This document shows positions 58,336 to 64,000 of a stretch of 64,000 bases of DNA, one piece after another (the first letter of the stretch is position 1; each line of letters opens with the position of its first letter). The position numbers and the translations under genes were made by a program. This DNA comes from JAXMHB01 sp046346965 (GTDB lineage Bacteria > Pseudomonadota > Gammaproteobacteria > Xanthomonadales > SZUA-5), in NCBI GenBank assembly GCA_046346965.1, contig JAXMHB010000001.1:248001-312000 (forward strand), in the 5' to 3' direction. The notes below the pieces were generated by a model, which saw only the letters and a list, made by a program, of their open reading frames with translations, had not been told where the DNA came from and ran no database searches.

Positions 58336-61251
58336 TTACTGACAGCTCTGGACGGCGATGTTGTCGACTGCCCAGCCGTTCGGCGCCGTGCCGGCGGTGT
58401 TGCTGTCGGCGGTGGAGCGGAAGCGCAGCTGCACCGTCTGACCGGCATAGCCATCGAGCAGGAACCAGGTGCGGATCGCCGTGCCGGCGACCGGCTGACG
58501 GCACCAGCCTTCCGAACCCTGCGCGGGATTGCCGGAGGACAGCACGCCAGGGTACGGATCGGCCAGATTGCGCTGGTTGCCGAGCGGCACGAAGCTGGCG
58601 CCGCCGTCGGTGCTGATCTCGACCAGGGCGCCGTCCCAACAATCGTTGGTGCCGTCGGTTTCGTACTGATGGTAGGCGTCGAAGCCCAGCAGGATCGGCG
58701 ACTGCGACACCGCCGGCAGCACGATGTTCGGCGAGGTCAGGCGCTGATCGCCGGTGGTCGTCGAATTGCCGGCATACCAGGCGCGCGTGGTCAGGCCGGT
58801 GCCTGCCGGCGGAATGCGCTTGCTCCACAGCGTGCCGGCATCGCCACTGGTGTTGACCACGACCCACGCAGTGGCATCGCCGCTGACATCGTCGGTGAAG
58901 ACGTTGTTGACGGTGGTACCGGCCGGGCAGCTGCCCGGGGCGCCGGTGGTGAACTGACGGGTGGCCGAGTAGGCACTCTCACCGCAGGCATTGATGCTGC
59001 GTACGCGCCAGAAGTAGGTCTGGCCGACGGTCAGCAGGGCGCTGCTGGTGAAGGAGGTGCCGGTCACGGTGCCGCTGGCGACCACGGTCGTGAAGTTGCT
59101 GTCGCTGGCAAGCTGCACGAAGTAGCTGGTCGCGCCAGGGACGGCCGCCCACTGCAGGGTCGGACGCGTCACCACGCCGGTGGCATTGGCGGCCGGCACG
59201 CTCGGGCCGGGCACGGCGGCGAGCGCGGTCGAGGCGTCGATGCCGAAGGCCAGCGTGCGCGTGGTGGCGCCCGAGGTGCCGGTGACCGAGAAGTTGTAGG
59301 CGCCCGCGGCCAGCGTGTTGGCACCGGTCAACGTCATCGTCGTGACGCCGCCGGCCGGCAGCGAGGACGGCGAGAAGCTGGCGCTGACACCGCCCGGCAG
59401 TCCGGTCGTGCCCAGCGTGACGTTGCTGGCGAGCGAGCCGTAGGCGCCGACGCGCAGCAGCACGGTCGGAGCGGCCGAGGTGCCGCAGGCATTGACGCGG
59501 GCGATCGGCTGCGATTCGATCTCGAAGTCCGGCTGACCGCAGCTCGGGAACTTGAACGCGCACATGCGGGTGTTCCAGCTGGAGGTCGAGGTGGTGGCGT
59601 AGTACTCACCGGTGAACCAGAAGGTGCACTGGTCGGACGGATCGACGCCCATGGTCGAGTAATCGCCCCAACGCGCGCGGCCCGAGAACAGGCCGGTCTG
59701 TGCGCCGGTATTCGGCGGCGTGCAGGTCACTTCGTCGCGCAGCACGCCGGCGGGATCGGTGCGATCACGGCCGGTGACGCGGATTTCCGGATTGATCGCC
59801 GCGCTGGAGGCGTTGTAGCCGAGGCCGATGTTGCCGTTGGCGTCGATGTTGACGCCGCCCATCCAGCGACTGGTGGTATCCGGCGCGTAAGTGCCCTGAT
59901 CGATGATGCGCTTGCTTAGCGCGAAGGCGTTGACCGCTTCGGGCGCCGCGGCGGCGTTCTCGAAACCGTTGGCGAACAAGGCGTTCGGCGTGGCGAAGGG
60001 CTGCGGATCGGAGAAACCGAACTGCACCCAGCGTGCGCCGGCCTGGTCGTTGCCCACGTCCACCGTGTGCGTGATCACGCCCTTGGCTTCGGTCGGACCA
60101 TTGGCGCCGAAAGCGCGCACGGCGGCCAGATACATGGTGTTGCTGCCGAAGTCGTCCAGGCGGCGCGTCGAACTCAGCTGCGGGATGCCAGTCAGACCGA
60201 GCGCGTACGGCTGCGAGTTCAGGATCGTCGGAGTGTTGACGAAGCTGGTCGTGCCGTTCGTCCAGTTGACGCACATATCCCACAGGCGGTAGCCGAGGCC
60301 CGAGGGCAGGAAGTGCACGAACACCGGGCAGGCGCCGGAGGGCATTGGGTTGACGCCTTCCAGGTGGAAGGGCAGGGCGCCGTAGGCGTCGATGCCGCCG
60401 ACGCGCACGAACTGCGCGCTCTGGCCCGCCAGCATCTTGTCGCGCTCGACCAGCGCGAAGGAGGTGCCGACGAAGGAGCCCGCGGCGCTGAACTCGTGCA
60501 TGGTGAAGGCGTAGGCATTCTGGCTGCCGTCGCTGCTCACCCACACGCCCATCTTGCCGTAGTCGTTGAAGTTCGGGTACGAGAAGGCGTAGCGGTTGTA
60601 GGTGCCGAGCGGATCGGAGGAGGTCGACACCGCAACGCACTGCAGCCAGGGCGCCGTGGTGGTGCTGGTGAAGGCGAACTGGCTGACCACCCAGCGCTGA
60701 GCGATGTCGTCGAACAGCACCAGCGGGTCACCGGCGTTGGTGGTCTGGCACAGGCCACCGAAGCCGCTGAAGAAGGAGTTGCCGCCGCTGAAGGTGCCGA
60801 TGATGGCGCCGGTGGTCTTGTCGAACAGCGCCCAGCTGGTGTTCACCCACTGGAAGTAGTGGTTGGGGCCGACGTCACCCGTGGTATCGGGCGGCACGCC
60901 GCCGCCGCCCAGGCCGATGCGCAGACCGTTGGCGCTGACGGTGGGTGTCGGCGCCGGCACGCCGAGCGGCTGGTGCTGGCTGGGGGTGAGCACGCCGTTG
61001 AGATTCAGGCCCGGATACAGGTCGGAGTAGTCGAGCAAACGGTTCGGGATGACGCGATCACCCGGATCGTTGATTTGCGGCTGTCCGAGTTCGGCAATGA
61101 TGTCGCGCATCGGCCGTGACACGTCACGATGGACTTCGCGCGCCACCGTGGCTTGCGGCCCGGAGGATTGATTGACCGCGGGCGGCGCCGCCAGCGCCGG
61201 ACCGACGAGTGCCAGACCGAGCACTCCTTTCACCACGTGTTTCCAGACCAT
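58336..61251 (-). CDS. Large secreted protein with Fn3-like and choice-of-anchor J domains
   Basis: 971-aa exported protein. Signal peptide MVWKHVVKGVLGLALVGPALA. N-terminal half (about 85-560) is a beta-rich region with GGGVPPDTTGDVGPNHYFQWVN and RWMGGVNIDANGNIGLGY, as in large uncharacterised exoproteins. A fibronectin-III-like domain (about 690-785) and a choice-of-anchor J/MAM-like C-terminal domain (about 795-971) follow. An LFANGFE string occurs internally near residue 425, similar to the C-terminal tails of two other proteins in this window. No enzyme motif recognised. Confidence 0.8.
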   Translation of the reverse strand: MVWKHVVKGVLGLALVGPALAAPPAVNQSSGPQATVAREVHRDVSRPMRDIIAELGQPQINDPGDRVIPNRLLDYSDLYPGLNLNGVLTPSQHQPLGVPAPTPTVSANGLRIGLGGGGVPPDTTGDVGPNHYFQWVNTSWALFDKTTGAIIGTFSGGNSFFSGFGGLCQTTNAGDPLVLFDDIAQRWVVSQFAFTSTTTAPWLQCVAVSTSSDPLGTYNRYAFSYPNFNDYGKMGVWVSSDGSQNAYAFTMHEFSAAGSFVGTSFALVERDKMLAGQSAQFVRVGGIDAYGALPFHLEGVNPMPSGACPVFVHFLPSGLGYRLWDMCVNWTNGTTSFVNTPTILNSQPYALGLTGIPQLSSTRRLDDFGSNTMYLAAVRAFGANGPTEAKGVITHTVDVGNDQAGARWVQFGFSDPQPFATPNALFANGFENAAAAPEAVNAFALSKRIIDQGTYAPDTTSRWMGGVNIDANGNIGLGYNASSAAINPEIRVTGRDRTDPAGVLRDEVTCTPPNTGAQTGLFSGRARWGDYSTMGVDPSDQCTFWFTGEYYATTSTSSWNTRMCAFKFPSCGQPDFEIESQPIARVNACGTSAAPTVLLRVGAYGSLASNVTLGTTGLPGGVSASFSPSSLPAGGVTTMTLTGANTLAAGAYNFSVTGTSGATTRTLAFGIDASTALAAVPGPSVPAANATGVVTRPTLQWAAVPGATSYFVQLASDSNFTTVVASGTVTGTSFTSSALLTVGQTYFWRVRSINACGESAYSATRQFTTGAPGSCPAGTTVNNVFTDDVSGDATAWVVVNTSGDAGTLWSKRIPPAGTGLTTRAWYAGNSTTTGDQRLTSPNIVLPAVSQSPILLGFDAYHQYETDGTNDCWDGALVEISTDGGASFVPLGNQRNLADPYPGVLSSGNPAQGSEGWCRQPVAGTAIRTWFLLDGYAGQTVQLRFRSTADSNTAGTAPNGWAVDNIAVQSCQ

Positions 61252-61254
61252 TGT

Positions 61255-62259
61255 CTACTCCTGTCCCCGGACGTTAGTCGCCAGCTGCGCGGCACGCCGC
61301 TGGCGATGTTGCTGCAAAAAGTCGCGCGTCGCTGCCGGCAGCAGTGCGCGCGCCAAGATTTGATCGATAGCCTTGAGTTCGGCGTCGCTGTGATCGGCGC
61401 GCAGCGCCAGCGCGGCCACTTCCGCCAGCACCGGCGGGGCCTCCAGCCAGCGTGCCAGCACGGCCGCGGGCACGGACTTGGGATGTGCTTGGGCGATCAG
61501 CAGCGCCGCGTAGGCCAGATGCTGCTCGGCCGCGCTCTGCACGGCGGCGACCGGCATCTGTGCCAGCACCTCGCCCGCGGCCTCGATGTACCAATCCTTG
61601 CCATACAGCGGCGCTCGGTCCTGCGCCGCCAGCAGCAGGCGCGCACGTGCCCAGGCTGGTGCTGCCGGATTGCGCACCAGCGCGACGATGGCTTTGCGCT
61701 CGGCGCGGCTGAACGGCGCCAGACGCTGCGCGCGCAGCGCCAACTCGCCGCTCCACAGATTGCACCACTGCGGGTCGGGCGAGGCGATGCCCTCGAAAAT
61801 GCGCTGACGATAGTCGCCCGCCTGCGCCGCCTCGATCGGATTGGCGGACAGCAACGCGCGCCAGCGCGGCTCGTCGCGGAACAGCGAAACCTCGACGCCC
61901 TCGAAGGACACGAGGCGCGCCGTGGCCGGCGTGCGGATCATCTTGCGCGGCTTCATCGGGGCGGGAGACAGATCCGAGTACACGGCCAGATAGCCCGTGC
62001 CCGGCGCCAGCTTCGGCAGCAGCGGAGGGTCCACCAGCAGTTGGACTGTGGTGTCGGCCTGACCGCGCAGCACCTCGTGCACCGCCAGCGTGATGCTGGG
62101 AGGATCGATTTGCACCGAGCGGATGTCGCCGGCGACGACGATCAGGCTGGGGTCACTCATATCCAGCAACGGTGGCTTGACCTCGACTGCGTACGCAGCC
62201 TGCGCGACCCACAGCAAGAGCGCCATCAGGCACCCGATCCGCCCATATCCGATCTTCAA
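61255..62259 (-). CDS. Exported protein upstream of the 971-aa protein, unknown
   Basis: 334-aa protein with signal peptide MKIGYGRIGCLMALLLWVAQAAYA. The N-terminal beta-rich part (PSLIVVAGDIRSVQIDPPSITLAVHEVLRGQ) resembles domains that read out extracellular surfaces; the C-terminal half is helical and Ala-rich. No family assigned. Three bases separate it from the 971-aa protein gene, so the two are likely one operon and perhaps one export or surface system. Confidence 0.7.
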   Translation of the reverse strand: MKIGYGRIGCLMALLLWVAQAAYAVEVKPPLLDMSDPSLIVVAGDIRSVQIDPPSITLAVHEVLRGQADTTVQLLVDPPLLPKLAPGTGYLAVYSDLSPAPMKPRKMIRTPATARLVSFEGVEVSLFRDEPRWRALLSANPIEAAQAGDYRQRIFEGIASPDPQWCNLWSGELALRAQRLAPFSRAERKAIVALVRNPAAPAWARARLLLAAQDRAPLYGKDWYIEAAGEVLAQMPVAAVQSAAEQHLAYAALLIAQAHPKSVPAAVLARWLEAPPVLAEVAALALRADHSDAELKAIDQILARALLPAATRDFLQQHRQRRAAQLATNVRGQE

Positions 62260-62688
62260 ACCGCGCGTCCTCGTGGTGCCCGACGCGCCGTGAATAGCGC
62301 GTCACAAACTCGCTCAGCCCGCGCATGCTAGTCCCAGCGGGGGAGCAGGGCAACGCCGAAGGTCGGGGTGGAGCAAAGGCGGGGCGGGGGACCAGCCATG
62401 CCGCGGCGGCCTTGCGCTGTCGCGGGTGTATAGAACGAGTCAGCGAGGATTCGTGTTGCAAACTGGCGCCATCACAACGCAGGTGCCGAATGGCCAGACT
62501 GAACCGAGTCCCGAGTCCGAGTCCGAGTTCCGAGTCCCGAGTTCCGAGTCCCGAGTTCCGAGTCCCGAGTCCCGAGTCCCGAGTCCCGAGTCCCGAGTCC
62601 CGTTTCTTCCCCGACGCATCCACATTTGCACGAGCTTCCCCAGGCATTGGTGGCAGACTGTGCGGCCTCGACTTGGCGGGGGATCACG
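62260..62688. other. Intergenic region before the phosphatase gene
   Basis: 429 bp containing the second heptamer array and no supported gene. Open frames crossing it are produced by the repeat. Confidence 0.6.
62504..62602. repeat. Heptamer tandem repeat (GAGTCCC)n
   Basis: About 14 copies of GAGTCCC with GAGTTCC variants and occasional 6-bp units; it is the reverse complement of the array at 24874-25055. It ends about 87 bp before the phosphatase start codon. Confidence 0.93.
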
Positions 62689-64000
62689 ATGACGCTCTGG
62701 CGCGATTGGGTGCGACAGCTCCAACGGCAGCGCGAACTGCCGCGCGACCCGCTGCAGCGCCGGCGCTTTCTGACGCAGCTGGCTTTGAGCGGCGCGGCGC
62801 TGGCGCTGTCAGCCACCGCGCCGCGCGTGCGCGCCGAGGAGAAGCCGCGCTTCGTGGCGTATCCGTTCACGCTGGGTGTGGCCAGCGGCTATCCGCATCC
62901 GCAGGGTTTCACGCTATGGACGCGACTGGCGCCGGCGCCGTTTGAGGTAGATGGCGGCATGCCACCGGATCGGCACCCGGTGTTGTGCGAGATCGCCGAA
63001 GACGAGCAGTTCCGGCAGATCGTGCAGACAGTGAACTTCGAAACGGCGCCAGAGGTGGCGCACAGCGCGCATCTGGATATCCGTGGTCTGGCGCCTGGAC
63101 GGCCGTACTTCTATCGCTTTCAGTGTGGCGATGCGGTCAGCCCGATCGGGCGTACGCACACGCTGCCGGCCGGCGGGCAGGCGCTCGATCGCTATCGCAT
63201 CGCCTTTGGCAGCTGCCAAAACTACGAGCACGGCTATTTCAGTGCCTACCGGCAGATGCAGCGTGACCAGCCCGATCTGGTGATGTTCCTGGGCGATTAC
63301 ATCTACGAGAACCCCTGGGGCGACCAGCCAGTGCGACGGCATCTGGGCGGCGAGGCCACCACGCTGCACGGCTATCGCCAGCGCCATGCGCAGTACAAGC
63401 TGGATGCCGATCTGCAGGCGATGCAGGCACGGCTGCCCTGGGTGTACGCGTGGGACGACCATGAGGTCGACAACGACTACGCCGGTGAGCAATCCGAGAA
63501 TCTGGACCCGGCCTTTGTGCTGCGGCGGGCAGCAGCCTATCAGGCCTACTTTGAGCATCTGCCGCTGCCGCGCAGCATGTATCCACGCGCCAATGGCATG
63601 CGCACTTACACCCATTTCGACATCGGCGATCTGTTGCGCGTGTACCTGCTGGACGACCGCCAGTACCGCACGCCGCAGGCCTGCCCAAGGCCGAATCGCC
63701 ATGCCTCGCGCATTCTGGTCGGCTGCGAGGAGCTGCAGGATCCGGCGCAGACGCTGCTCGGATCGGCGCAGGAGGCCTGGCTGGACCAGGCTTTTGCCAG
63801 CAGTCGCGCGCGCTGGAATCTGATCGGCCAGCAGACGCTGGTGGCACCGATCGACGAGGAGCCGGGGGCGCCGGTCAGCGTCTGGACCGATGGCTGGGAC
63901 GGCTACCCGCTGGCGCGTCAGCGGCTGATTGCGGGCATGCAGCGCGCCGGGCTCAGCAATCCGGTGATTGCCGGCGGCGATCTGCACTGTGCCGTGGTGG
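62689..64000 (+). CDS. PhoD-like alkaline phosphatase, Tat-exported (partial at window end)
   Basis: Phosphodiesterase/phosphatase of the PhoD family, N-terminal 437 residues. A twin-arginine signal is clear (RRRFLTQLALSGAALALSA, about 25-50), so it is folded with metals before export. The N-terminal domain has TLGVASGYPHPQGFTLWTRL, and the metal-site motifs follow: GSCQNYEHG, MFLGDYIYE and WDDHEVDNDY, then ...VIAGGDLHCAVV at the window edge. ATG 62689 is 87 bp past the heptamer array. Downstream genes are outside the window. Confidence 0.93.
   Translation, partial: MTLWRDWVRQLQRQRELPRDPLQRRRFLTQLALSGAALALSATAPRVRAEEKPRFVAYPFTLGVASGYPHPQGFTLWTRLAPAPFEVDGGMPPDRHPVLCEIAEDEQFRQIVQTVNFETAPEVAHSAHLDIRGLAPGRPYFYRFQCGDAVSPIGRTHTLPAGGQALDRYRIAFGSCQNYEHGYFSAYRQMQRDQPDLVMFLGDYIYENPWGDQPVRRHLGGEATTLHGYRQRHAQYKLDADLQAMQARLPWVYAWDDHEVDNDYAGEQSENLDPAFVLRRAAAYQAYFEHLPLPRSMYPRANGMRTYTHFDIGDLLRVYLLDDRQYRTPQACPRPNRHASRILVGCEELQDPAQTLLGSAQEAWLDQAFASSRARWNLIGQQTLVAPIDEEPGAPVSVWTDGWDGYPLARQRLIAGMQRAGLSNPVIAGGDLHCAVV

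Overview
Organism and general character. This is a GC-rich chromosomal window from a gammaproteobacterium, most likely of the Lysobacterales/Xanthomonadales. Pointers are the block tpiA-secG-tRNA-Leu-nuoABCDEFG, a class III (PhaE/PhaC) polyhydroxyalkanoate synthase, secreted proteins ending in an (I/L)(F/Y)RNGFE tail, and intergenic heptamer repeats. The taxonomic placement is inference; there is no rRNA in the window.

Layout. 1-6533 (minus strand): nuoG (partial) back to nuoA, a tRNA-Leu(GAG), secG and tpiA. 6534-13006 (plus): rpsO-pnp with a strong terminator, phaE-phaC, mtgA, rsmE. 13050-15275: a secreted Asp-box repeat protein. 15399-24840: a polyamine uptake and degradation locus in the order of the Pseudomonas spu cluster (spuA-B-C, periplasmic lipoprotein, ATPase, two permeases) with a divergent second glutamine-synthetase-like ligase. 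24841-25689: a heptamer array and a cluster of DnaA-box-like sites, then an M13 peptidase. 27822-39548: a lipoprotein, a GAF-GGDEF-EAL protein, crcB-rarA behind a hybrid histidine kinase, a NarL-type two-component pair and a membrane protein.

39549-47358 is the most unusual part. It is an array of lower-GC gene cassettes separated by attC sites (four complete, one chimeric, one remnant), with no integron integrase in view (a CALIN-type cluster). Cassette ends can be checked internally: the first bases of cassettes at 40010, 40744, 42917 and 46083 are complementary to the R'' end of their own downstream attC. The array is invaded by two REP/RAYT units (tyrosine HUH transposases of the IS200-related REP-associated family). 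One cuts a cassette gene after 18 codons. A block of about 350-450 bp precedes two of the cassettes, and both cassettes start at exactly the same point in it, as expected of an attI-like or cassette-junction site.

47359-49039 is non-coding and repetitive: REP-like inverted repeats, a 170-bp tandem repeat, and about 35 degenerate units spaced alternately 21 and 22 bp. 49040-64000 holds a 1377-aa beta-helix surface protein, an FtsX/MacB-like permease, two small membrane proteins, a 971-aa secreted protein with a companion exported protein, a second heptamer array in the opposite orientation, and the start of a Tat-exported PhoD-like phosphatase.

How the genes work together. The nuo genes form respiratory complex I. 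The spu-like cluster imports putrescine/spermidine and routes it to GABA and succinate metabolism. phaE/phaC polymerise hydroxyacyl-CoA into storage granules. The cassette array is a store of exchangeable small genes, mostly of unknown function.
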